NCBI GenBank assembly: GCA_038380795.1
Contig: CM076275.1
Coordinates: forward strand, 6,605,001-6,669,000
DNA: 64,000 nt
Direction: 5' to 3'
Origin: Pyrocephalus nanus
Taxonomy: Eukaryota > Chordata > Aves > Passeriformes > Tyrannidae
Numbering within the stretch: the stretch's first letter is position 1; each line of letters opens with the position of its first letter. The position numbers and the translations under genes were made by a program. This document shows positions 47,607-58,804 of the stretch, piece after piece. Under the pieces are notes generated by a model. The model was not told where the DNA came from. It worked only from the letters and a program-made list of their open reading frames with translations, and did not search any database.

Positions 47607-50600
47607 TACTGATGTATTTAACAATACTTTCCAGCTTGTTAGAACAGTACTCTGTTTTTGCCTCTGGGCACTTGAATAGCAATTAACAGTATCAGTATAT
47701 AATGAGGGACTCTATATAGGTTGAAAGAGAAAGTCCGTCTTTTCCACTTATGTGTCTAAATAACATCAAATGAAATTCAAACCTCTTGGGTTACTGTTTT
47801 TTCCCCCTCTACTCTTGTGCTTTGTCTTGGAGTGAGCGAATCTTGGTGTCCAGGGATTATCACTCATGCTGATGGAATTGGGTGTCTGTGGTGCATCAGT
47901 GCAGAAATTCTCACTGCATATCTCTTTGTAAAGCTGGCTCACCATCAGAAGGCAAAGCTGGACAAGCCCAGAGCTTTGGGAATATCTTGCCCTTGCTGAA
48001 CCACATCTTTTTGGCTGGAGCTAGCTCCAGGAGCCAGCTGTATTCAAAGGCAGGGAAAGCTTGCATCTGGAGATGGATTTCAAATCTTATCTATGCTTGA
48101 TTTTTTTTCCCCAACTAGTACAGCTATCGTGTACTACTGTGCAGTTGCTCTGACAGGCAAGACAGAGATTTTGTAATTAGGAGCCTTCCATCATATGGTG
48201 TCCCTGCTGCGTTTCATCGCCAGCTGTCTTCCTGGGGCTGAGGAAGCTTTGCCTTTACCATGCTTCACACAGCATTAAACTGTGTAGAAAAGGCTAAATA
48301 CTGTAGGCCAGATGCTGCTTTCTCTTTGCCTTTTATCAGCCTAGAGAGTAATTTCACTCCTGGGATGGCTCTTTGCTCATGTTAACTGGTGCATGACTGC
48401 AAGAGGCTCCTGTTCCTCCTCGGTCCTCCTGGTCCTCTGGCACAGGTAGGACTGTTGTAGAGGATTGTTCCCACTGTGTGCTGACTGTGTGGGACCACCT
48501 TTCCCTTTTAATTTTGATATCTTTTGGTGGACTTCATTCCAGTTGTATTACAAAGGCAGGCAGAATATAAATCTTATTTTTTCTTTTATTTTTCATCTTT
48601 TAATAATTTTTTTAAGAAATCCTTAAAGCAAGAAGGACAGTGATATCTTTTATCATCAACATGTACTGAGACTGGAGCTAACCTCTCTAGTTATTTATCT
48701 AATAAAACTGAAGTTTTCTGTGGTGTCCACAACACCAAGAGGCATTCTCTGAACTTGTCCTCCCCATTTCCTTCTCCATTTCTATTTGGAGTTGCTCCTT
48801 ACCCACTTTTATCCTGCGAGGGAGGAATTTTTTTGAGCCTGAAATGAGAAAGCAGCCCCTAAGGGGACTTTAATACAGAGAGGTTACAACTCAGACAATA
48901 ATTTGGGTCAATTTAAATGGCATGTGGGTGTGGGTTTAAATAAATAGCTTTAACCTTTAGCTTACTGATGGAACTGAAAATAGATACAGGGTTGGGCACA
49001 TTGGAAGAAATGTGCCATTGCTGCCAGCATTACTTTGAATAAATAGGTCTCTCTTCAGGGCTGTCAAACCACCACCTTTGCCAGTAAGAAGTAATAACAT
49101 ATTTTTCTCTTTTTCTTTTTTTAACCAACAGCCAAGTCTAAAAAAAGCTCTTACCCTTTCTTTGTGTGTGTTTTTCTATTCACAGGCCTGTACTTTGCAG
49201 TTCTCTTTTATCAGCCGGACTTTTAATAACATTCATAATCTTTGTAATTATTTAATTGCCCAGTTACACCTGCATGTAGACTTTCCCTAACTGGTTATAT
49301 CCTAAAGGCAAGAATTAGAGCACATGTTGATCTTTATTCAATGTTTGCCATATTTCAGCCAGGAACTCTGTGAACTGCTTTTTTCTCCCACCTATTATTT
49401 GTGGCTCAAGGGCTAGAGGACAGCTTATGGAATTATTTGCTTAGTTTAAAGGCCAGAACATGATGGACGTGCTCTAGCTTAGTAATAGTCTTCTGTAGTC
49501 TGAGCTCTATCACCACTGTTGCCCAGACAGTAAATGAGGATTAATTATGAGCTTCTGCACTTTGCACCTACAGGAGGAGAGTAAAATTACCAGCAGAACT
49601 CTTAAGCTTGCATACAAACATGTACCTAGTGAGGAAATATGAACTTCATCATTAGTTTAAGCTCGTGCCAATACAAAAATCTCATCCAGAGTATTGCAAT
49701 GAGAAGTACTTATGTGGCAGCTGCTCAAAGTTGTTCACAAAGAGTTGATTTAAAATCGAAATTTGCAGTTAGTTGGTAGGAGGGAAAGAGCAAGTTGTTC
49801 CTTTTCTGAGGGGACTTAAAAACCCTTTTTGAAAATCAAATAAAACAAAGAAATGCACAAAGCAAATATTACGGAGTAATTCTGTTAATATATCAAAGCC
49901 GGTGGATGATATTTTGGCACTAAATAGCAGCATTGTAAAGGTTTGTTGCATCCTGCAGCCCTAACCCAGTCAAGCAGCTGAATACCCTCGCTCTTCAAAG
50001 CTGGAGCTGCATTTTCTTTCCAAAGGCCAGTACCATTAACAGCAGTAGATGTCTCCCACCCTTAGTAATGATGGAGCCCAGCACCATGGGAATTGCCTCG
50101 ATAAATAAGATGCTGATAAAGGACTACCAACTTAAGATTTTGTAAAGACAGATTTCTTGGTGGAGTGCAAAGCTATTTTCAGCTGCTGATTTGCTCCTGT
50201 AGCATAAATGTAGGCATGATAAAATATGCAGATAATGTTTCATAGTAACCATCTGATAGCTAATAATGGCAAAGAAAAATAGAGTCGTAAGTTTGGTGCG
50301 GGCTGCAGTTTTAGTGCCGTTTCCTTCTGCAGGTTGTTACTACTGGCTGTACCTGCTGAGTAGCAGATACATAACTACAAAGCATGCCAAGGAAAAATAA
50401 ATGCATTTTCACCTTTTATGCCTGCATAGATTGTTACCCCCTTACAAACAGGTTGCAGCCTTATGTTCTGTAAAACATACTGCAGTGTCGACCCCACGTA
50501 ACTGCGTCACACCGTGACAGGATGAGGCTCTGTGGGAAGATGTTTTGGCATACATTTCCATAATGAAACACCTTAAATTTGCTTAGGCAAAAACAGATTG

Positions 50601-51734
50601 GCAGTGATTCACTAATGTGTGAGTGTGGTTTTGCAAGGAACCTTTAGGAAGAGCAGCACACTGGTCATGATCCTGTGATATTTTGTGGGTGTGGGGGGAG
50701 CTGTGGAGTTGCCAAGGCTGGGGGACAAACTGTGACAAGGTGCCATTAGGGACAAAAACTCAAGAGCTGAAGTCCAAAGGGTTGGACCTGATTTCACAGC
50801 ACTGAGACCATTCAACATGTAATGGTAAGGACTGAAAGGGAGATGCTTGAGAGAGGTAGAGAAGCTCTTCCTTTTCCTGGGTTATCTAGTGGATCAAGAT
50901 GAGGAAGAAAATACCCCAGGTGGTTCAATAGTTGTGCAACTGTTTGCAAAGGTTTGTCAAACCCTTCCCTGCAGCATCTGCTTTTGCTACTCTCTGATTC
51001 GGGTTAATGGTCTAAACAGAGCACTTGTGATCTGCTGTGGCAAATTACAAATTCTAAATATCATATGGCATAATTCATAAGGACACAGTGATATCCTCTT
51101 TAAGGTGTTTCACTTCTGGGCCCTGGGCATTTTAGTAGTTTTACTTGCATCCCTTTGAGACTTCTATGCTGCCTGTCAAATTCAAGGATCTATACAACTA
51201 AGGAATACTGGCTACAGCGAGCTCTGAGGCCAGTCAGTGTGTTCCCTTCATCTGTAATTCTTGTATCAAAAGTGGTCACAGTCTGTGTTCTCTTGGTAAC
51301 AGCAATATTAAACATGCCCCTACATCTGTGTGCACATGTAGCTGTGTGTACCTGCAGGGAACAGTCTGCTGCCTGTGTGCACAGATGGAGGGCAGTTTGT
51401 CTGATATATCACACGGGCAAGTGTGAATTTTCAGTTATCTGTGGAAAATATCAATGCATGTGTCTGTCTTGTGTGTGTGGCTGCAATGAGTTAGCAGAAA
51501 GGTGATATTTCAGAATGCCCTCGGGGGGGAGTGGTGCACCCTGCAGTGACAAAACCTGTCCTGGCTACACCACCTGATGTGCAGAAATCATCAACCACTT
51601 GCCCTCCGACACTGAGAGCTGGGTTGGGATGGGAAGGGTAAGTCTGGGGGGAGGAGATGTTGGTTATTCATGTAACAATTTGTGTTAAGTAAGCACTTTC
51701 TTTTTCCTTCCTTTTGATTTTTTTTAGATACCCT
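47607..51734. other. Non-coding spacer
   Basis: No gene recognised. Holds a perfect 16-bp palindrome CTGGAGCTAGCTCCAG at 48015-48030 and a short CCTCCTCGGTCCTCCTGGTC duplication near 48415-48436. The segment from about 49860 to 50430 is free of repeats and conserved-looking. Confidence 0.5.
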
Positions 51735-51960
51735 AATTATGAATACAGTCTTGACAAGGATGATAAAGGGCCTCAGGGGTTATAAAACAGGAGGTGAGGT
51801 TAAGAAAATTATGTTTATATTCATTAGAATAGAAGAGATTAAGAGGGGTCGTGACCAAGGTGTACAAAATCCAAAAGGTATTGAAGGAAACGTGATGCCA
51901 CCAGAATATTCAAGAGAGAAACTGTGAAGATGGGGTAAGTGGAGGGCAGCTGAAATTTTA
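51735..51960 (+). mobile_element. Ancient CR1/L2-clade LINE, 3' coding tail
   Basis: The core word TTAAGAGGGG at 51839-51848, followed by GTGACCAAGGTGTACAAAAT and AAAAGGTATTGAAGG, matches the remembered conserved end of ORF2 in sense orientation (encoding an LRGD-x-I-x-VYK-like motif). Further on, TTTTTGCAAGGATATTTCTC resembles the position of the usual ARKYFFT-type segment. It is highly diverged with frames broken. It lies 5' of the reverse-transcriptase relic at 52.56-53.44 kb, the reverse of element order, so it must be a different copy or a rearranged one. Confidence 0.45.
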
Positions 51961-52559
51961 ATTGGAATTGGTTGTGGGACATTTTTGCAAGGATATTTCT
52001 CTTGGTGAGGAAAATAGTTTATGCTGATTAGTGGACTATAGGGAGACAACTTAGGACACAGATAAACTGATGGCCAGAAGTACAGGATATATCATGTATT
52101 TTCTTTTTAAAGTATCTGAGCATGTTGGGTTTGGGCACACACAATCCTGGATTAACAGGATTGACTTTTTGAGCTTTTTTGGGATATAAGCTGGCGTGCA
52201 AAATGCTGGGAGAGGAAAAGCCCCACACTTTCATATTGAAGATGCTTTGTGTGAACTTGTTATTTAAAAAACAGTGCTGTAGAGCTGAGGCTCTTGGAGA
52301 CTCTACTGCACAAAGACCAGATAATTTCAGGGCAGTAGAACAGCAAAGAAACAAGACCTCTGATTAATTCTTTATCCTGTGTGCCCATGTTTCCCACTGC
52401 CAGGACAGGACCAGGAGCTTTTCAGTAATGTGTAATGGTACAAACCTGACAAAGCAAAAATGTGTGGCCAAGAAAACCACCAGTTGTGCAGCTACACAGG
52501 CTAAAATCAGAAGGACCTAGAGGCAAAGTCAGTTAGAGCTCTAAAGGGTTTTGAAATGA
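51961..52559. other. Spacer between LINE relics
   Basis: Not recognised. The part after about 52430 may be the endonuclease-to-reverse-transcriptase linker of the following relic. Confidence 0.35.
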
Positions 52560-53440
52560 CTACAAAAGCACTGGAAGTAAGAGGAAGGGAAAAGTCCACC
52601 AGGAAGAAAGGGAAGCAAATAAATGGACTAGACAGAGAAGACAGAAATACCAAATGCCATTATTTTGTGCTGCTCTTCACAGAAAGGTTAATAACTGTGC
52701 CAGATCTGTAACAGCTTTCCCTTTAACAAGGGGTTACAAGCAAAAGCAAGAACAAGATAAGGAGTATTTAGGTAAGTGTGATATATTTGGGTCAGTGTGG
52801 CCTTATAAAGTGTACCCACCAAATTATTTACAACTCTCAGAAGCTTATGGAGAATAGAGCAATTGTCAGAATTCCAGAATAAGGCAAACATAGTACTTGT
52901 CATCCAAGAGGACACTACAAGGGAAACAGAGGTTTTTAATTGCCCAGAAAGATAGAGAGCAAATTATTGAACTGACCTCTGAGCACATACCTCTGAGCAG
53001 CACATAATAATTGACATGCTTTAAGCCCAAACTAACCTGATTTCCTTTTCTGTTTGTTTGACTAATACAGAAAAGAGGAGGAAAACAGAAACACTTTGTC
53101 TGGAGCCAGGAATCTGATGCTTATGTAAGCACCATGTTCTCATATCTGAGAGAAAGCTGAACTCAGACTTGTGGCTGTCAAAATCTTTGATCAGTAGATC
53201 TCTTTTAGCAGACCTGCATATTCCCCGGTAGCAAGGATTTCACTGCCCAAAAACTAGCACTGGCTATACACCTGGCTTTAATGAAATCTAAGAGCAGATT
53301 ATTAATATTTAACTCAAATGTTATTGGACATTTTAGCCATGGGGTGTGGGAAGTATCTTAATTAATAATTTGATTAGTTGTTTGAACGAGGGACTAGAAA
53401 GTACATTTCCCAAGTGTGGATGAGCCCAGTCATTAAAAAT
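52560..53440 (+). mobile_element. Ancient CR1/L2-clade LINE, reverse-transcriptase region (dead)
   Basis: Several landmarks of the LINE ORF2 reverse transcriptase occur in the right order on the + strand. At 52655-52690 is CCATTATTTTGTGCTGCTCT then TCACAG (the usual N-x-FF-x-SVFT segment). At 52879-52898 is AAGGCAAACATAGTACTTGT (the W-x-A-N-x-V-P-I-like segment). At 52948-52980 is GAAAGATAGAGAGCAAATTA then TTGAACTGA (the K-x-x-E-x-I-L segment). At 53381-53412 is GAACGAGGGACTAGAAAGTA then CATTTCC, near where the catalytic FADDT would be. The catalytic DD is not readable and all frames carry stops, so the copy is inactive. Boundaries are approximate and the comparison is from memory of turtle and crocodilian elements. 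Confidence 0.6.
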
Positions 53441-56052
53441 CAAACCCAACTGCATGTACAGAATTGCTGAATAGGGACCACTGATTCAGGAGAGCTCAGG
53501 GGATGTTGCTGTGGACCCTGAACTGGGGGGTGTTGAGCAGAAGCTGCAGTGACCTGGTGTTCCCACACGATGTAGACGACACTAGAGGGAAGCAACAAAC
53601 CCAGGACTAGTACCACTGATGTTAGTCTGGGGTCTGTTGTGCTGAGAAAATGCTGCAGCTTTACTGAAGGGAGGTAACATGGGAAGATCTGACAGACAGT
53701 ACTGGCACGTTGGGAACTATTTTAGAGCAGCTGCTTAAAACTGAGTTATGGCTTCTTGCTACCAGACTCAAAGGTGTGCAAGCAGGGAGAGAGTTGCCTT
53801 GATAACAGAACCAAAATTTCAAAATCTGTATGATGTGGAGGGATTTCTGCACTGGTAAATCCAGTTACGGTCCTGATTTAGAAAAACAGTGAAGCATCTG
53901 CTAAACTTTTTCTGACAGATTTTACAGGTGCTAAAAGCTCTTCCCTGACTGAATTGCTTTGCTGAATCGAGACCCAGTCAAGCATATGCTTGTGTTAGGA
54001 AAAGATATATGCAGTGCATTACTTCTCTGAAGGGGGTGGGGAATATACATTAGGATATTTTTAAATGCCTCTTTTTAGAAATACTTCCTCTGAATGAAAA
54101 ATGTGTATGTGGCAGTATGCTCCTCTTTGCTCTCTCTCCACCATCCCTTTCCCCAGTGTATTTACTATGAAAGAGCTTTGCCGTGGGCAATAGCCTGTAC
54201 TGCAGTGGAGTATCACATATGGAAACCTTATCTAACATCATGCAGAAGTGTGATGGGTGGGCGGAGGGTGGGAAGGTAGAGGTTAACCTTTAAAAAGTTT
54301 TCTTAAAGATAATTCTTTTTAAACACTCCTCAGGCTTTTGCATAAAGATTGCAGAGTAGGCATTCCAGCAGTTTAGGCAAGCGCTGGATTTATGCTCTGT
54401 AATAACTGTATCCATAGGGTGCTGCATTGTTGTAATCATAGTGAATGACAGTAAAATTAGGAGAATTAATAATGACCCAGCTGGAATAATTTAGCACTGT
54501 GATAACTAAACTCTAACCTAATACTCAGCGTACTGGCAGAACTATTTACGAAGCACATTGAATGTGAGAGTCCGAGGGGAATCTTCTATAGAAAACAAAG
54601 TGAAACCCTAATCACAAACAAATGCCATAGCATGTCATTAAGAGGATTAAGTGGCTTGAAATTGATGTCTAAGGCATTTTGGTTGATTGTTGCTAAAAAT
54701 ACCACATGCTTGACAATTATCTTCTGTTTGCCATCCTCTCTCCTGCTAGTTGTCTGTCATACAGTATTATCCTTGTTTACCACCCCTGCCTCATACCAGG
54801 TCTTTATCTGTGAGGTTTGCTGCTTCGTGCCAGACCTGATCTGGAATTTGCAGTCTGATGTGTTGGCACTGGTTGGTGCCAAACCATAAATACCTTGCTA
54901 ATAGCAAGGGAGAGGCCAGGTTCAGCATACACTGGGCTGAAACCAAAATTGGACAGCACAAAACTTCTGGAGTTAAAATTAGCTTATTCTGTAGTTTTTT
55001 AAATAAAAAGACTCAGGTTTTAGTTTGAAATATTTTGTACACTGGAGTTAATAAAGTTCTTAAAGATTTTAAATTTCAGTGAAGCATTGTACAAATAAAT
55101 GAGACTTGAACTCATAATAGCTTTCTGAATAATTAATATTTCTGACAGTTTGACCTTTGGACTAAGTAACAAATTTTTGAAGTTAAAAAAACTTCCTCCT
55201 CTGCCCTGCTTAGTGATTCTTTGCTATTATCTTATTGGGCTGTGCTGTTTTGAAAGGAAGAAGCTGCAGATTTAATTTAGGGAAGTCAGGTATTTCTGGG
55301 ACAAAGCCCTAAAAGTGGTGTCGTTGTATCTCAGTGAATGTCACTGTATACAGATCCCTTTCTGATCTGCTCAGGGTGGCAGTGACAGCCCACGGAGAAG
55401 TGAGTTGCACCGAACTCCTGGATACATGATGACCCAAAGCATGACATGTGGTTCCTTCCATGACTGTCTAATGTGTGTAAATTGGTTGCAGCCCTGGGCA
55501 CAACAGGCAGCAGGGCAAACTCCAATTCTGATTTAGATCCAAAAATTAATGGGGAGCCTTGCACTCCATGCAGGGTGCCCCTGTGGAGGTTTGCACGTGG
55601 AGCCAGAGGTAAGAGCCTTCAGGTCCAGCCTGCAGCAACCTGCCATGCAACCCCCATGATGTTTTGGATGTTTATATGGAACAGCTCCAGCTTCAACTTG
55701 ATTTAACAATCTCACGTGAAAAATGAGCCCTTGTTCTGGGGGCATTGCATTAAACTCAGAAAATCTGTCTTCACCATCGCAGGTTGGGTGTGGGTGTTAG
55801 TAAATTCTTCTGGCTCTTGCCACTTCTGTGTCTTGTACCCGTACTGAGCTGTGTTTGTTTTGTATTTAGAGAAAATTGGCACTGAGAGATGCTGGTGTGT
55901 CTGCTCTGTTGGCAAAAGGATCAGTGTCCTGCATAATTTTAGAAAAGGCAAAGTCTGTTGTATTGTGATGGCATCTGCATATGGACAAAGAAACCCCAGG
56001 TTTTGAGTTAGAAGTTTTAGGGTTTGGGTTTTTTTTCCCCCTTCCTCTTCAT
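53441..56052. other. Non-coding spacer
   Basis: No gene recognised. The first few hundred bases may be further decayed LINE sequence. The part at about 54280-54660 is AT-rich and repeat-free. No RNA gene seen. Confidence 0.45.
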
Positions 56053-56105
56053 CAATAATATAATAATAATAATATCAGCAACAACAGCAATAATAACTAA
56101 AACAA
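56053..56105 (+). repeat. (AAT)n/(AAC)n trinucleotide repeat
   Basis: Runs of AAT units grading into CAACAACAG and back to AATAAT; an imperfect trinucleotide microsatellite. Confidence 0.88.
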
Positions 56106-57344
56106 CTGCATGTCTGGAGTGCAGCCTTCTGCATCTCATCTTCTGAGATGCTGATATTTAAAGCCAGATGATTATTTTTTTCCCCCAAGGCAGAGGTTCA
56201 CACCTTCCACGTTTCTGGGCTGCAGACGGCAGCAGAGGAGTTGCAGGAAAAAAATTAAGGACAGCAGAGTTTTAAACTGTGGTTTAACCCATTCCTTCTC
56301 ACATAAGATGAGATGCCAAATCCACTGACCTACTGCCTCTTTTTCCTGGATGCCTCTGTCCTTCCTTTGCAGTATTATTACAGCATGATTAGAAGTTTAG
56401 ACTGTGATCTGGACCTAACCAGCCTGTTTTGAGGACACCCATATTGAATAAATATTGAACATCCTAGTTACTGTCTCCATGAGCTCTGTCTCAGGGCTGG
56501 CTCTTCTATTTGGATTATTTTGTGCACTCTGCAGGCCAGTTAGTAGGAGACCTCTGTCAAAGAGGACTTACACCCAAGCCTGAGGAAAACTGAAGGTGAC
56601 AGCAGTCCTTCCTGTCTCCTGCTGATGGACATGTTCCTGCAGCTCTTTAGCAATCCCATCCCCTGCTGGGAAAGTCACATATTTAAGGAACATAGGCAAG
56701 AAAGGATGGTATCTGCTTAGTGCTGGGGTTGAAAGACATTGCCAAATGGAATTAGAATTTGTGTCTAGACAGCAGTGAAAATTAGCCTTTCATCATACAT
56801 CAAGGTAATACACAAATTGTTCTGTAAGCATTAGTAACTTAATTGTATTACTTTGAGGATGCATGCATAAATAAACATTGAATATATTTGTTATCTTGCA
56901 TATGGAAATGAAGCTAAAATATTAGTGAGGGTGGAGACTCCTGACTAATATGTGTTTCATAACAGCTCTGCTATTCTGGCTGTGAGCTGGATTATTTTGA
57001 GTGACTGTTTCCCTTTCAGTTGATTTAACCCAGTGCAATCCTACATTCAGGGATAGTTTAGATGACCAGGCAAAGATGCAATCTTCATAAATAATTAAAG
57101 ACCAGTGAAAGTTCATCATTCTGCATAAAGGATTTTGGGTGCAGAACAGTAAAGGAACTTGCTCTGAGTCACAACTGGCATATTTATGGAGGAAAAAATA
57201 AAATCTTTTGAAAGTACTATATGTAACAGTCTGTAAATGAAAGAAATGTAGTTGTATATCAGAGCAGTCCATTAAACACGCACAACCTGCTGGGAGATAC
57301 TTCAGGATCACTTCTGTATAAATAAGTTCATAAACTCGTTTTTA
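56106..57344. other. Non-coding spacer
   Basis: No gene recognised. The 129-codon minus-strand frame at 56922-57311 has no domain and lies in AT-rich DNA; it is a long but plausible chance frame. Confidence 0.45.
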
Positions 57345-57690
57345 ATTTTTTGGCAGACTTACAAAGCCAATTACCCTGGTAATAAATATTCAGCTTTAAT
57401 GGGCAAGTAAATAATTAATGTTATTGCCTTTGTAAATTTAGCTTTTCAGTTATAAATTAACATAATTAAAATAGTAATATTTCAGTACGCATTTAACCAA
57501 CCAAATCTAAATCAAGCAATTAAACTGTAGGTTTTCCACATCAAATGAGTTGAGTTTAAAATGATACAAACTGTGGGCATAAATTTGTTTTTCATGGTCA
57601 GATTAATTACAAAAACATGAAGGAAAATATTCTGCATTGGATGTAATCAAGTATATTATTTGAACAACCATTAATATATACTTTAACTAC
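57345..57690. other. AT-rich block resembling conserved non-coding DNA
   Basis: Dense in homeodomain-type cores (CCAATTACCC, AATAATTAATG, AACATAATTAAAATAG, TTAATATATAC) with no simple repeats, no CpG beyond one, and no transposon similarity. Its texture is the same as at 43790-44170. Function cannot be shown from one sequence. Confidence 0.3.
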
Positions 57691-58747
57691 TTTTTGTTGT
57701 CCTTCCACAGTGAAATAGAAAGGGGAAAGCATCAGTCTCTAACACTGCAATAATTGCCTGTGTATAATTGTAATGGCCACTGTAAAATGGGTGTGACATC
57801 TCTTTGTTGTATTGATTAGATAACCACAATGCACAGTATGGATCTGAAAAGGTAAAAATTACTCTGTAGACATTAACTTTTGTAGACTCCAGTCTGACTT
57901 AGACAAGCTGAGAATTTGATCATCCACTTTCTTTCTATACTTATTTCATATTTTTTGTGATGGGCGTATGCCATCCTCCCACGTCAACCTTGAAGCTTTG
58001 GAAGTAATCAGAGCAGTAATGCTTTTCCTCATAAAAACAGATAACTTAGTGGAAATATATAACTGTTTACACTCTGAATGCAGGTCAGAGCTGGTGAAAT
58101 TCAGCCCTTTCAGTAGCTGTTCCTAAAGAGCAGAGCATGGGGCTGTTACTTTAGATTGGCTCAAGAGTTCAGGAGGTTGCATCAAAATTTCAGAATTTGC
58201 TTGTGAGAGACAGTTAAGGGCTGTCTGAAACCATGTGACTTCTGAAGCTCAGAAGCGTCAGGGACACCAGGCTATATGAACTTGGGCCTTTCTCTATTAT
58301 TTTTTAACTGGGAATTTCACAAGAGCATTTCAGTTTGTATGAGTGGTGTCAGTCTGTGAGTCTTAAAAAGACTGCTCTTTTTTAGCACTGGGAAGAATCC
58401 AGAAGAAGTGACTCTAATGATCATGTACAGACACACAGATAGAAACTTGAAGTCTGAAAATTTGGGTATGGTCAGAGAAGTCCTGAAAGCTCCTATTGAA
58501 AACCCAGAAGTGTAGACATTTCTAGTCCTGCAGCCTTCACTGATTATAATTTATCATGGGCTGAGCAGTCTATTTATAGCTCTTCAAAATGTTTCTAAGA
58601 GCAGCATTTTGCAAACTGCCAAAGGTTCACAGATTTGTAATGAGAAGAGTTCCTCGATGCACAGGCTTGCCCACATCCAAACCTGCTCATTGACATTTCT
58701 ACAAGCTGTGATTTCACAGTCCTTTCGTGTCCCCAGACCTCATGGGC
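57691..58747. other. Non-coding spacer
   Basis: No gene recognised. Confidence 0.45.
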
Positions 58748-58804
58748 AAATTTATCCCTGGTTAAAGCCCACTGAAGTCAGTGAAGTTACACCAGAAATA
58801 AATT
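58748..58804. repeat. Short palindromic interspersed repeat, second copy
   Basis: The left arm AAATTTATCCCTGGTTAA (58748-58765) matches the reverse complement of the right arm TTACACCAGAAATAAATT (58787-58804), allowing a few changes. They flank a nearly self-complementary centre CACTGAAGTCAGTG (58770-58783). The CTGAAGTCAGTG centre and TTACACC arm are shared with the copy at 980-1024. The DNA could form a hairpin of about 57 nt. Similar phrases (GAAGTCAATGGAGTTACACC) are common in sauropsid genomes as I recall them. The family name and class are unknown to me, and it may be a decayed foldback DNA transposon. Confidence 0.5.
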
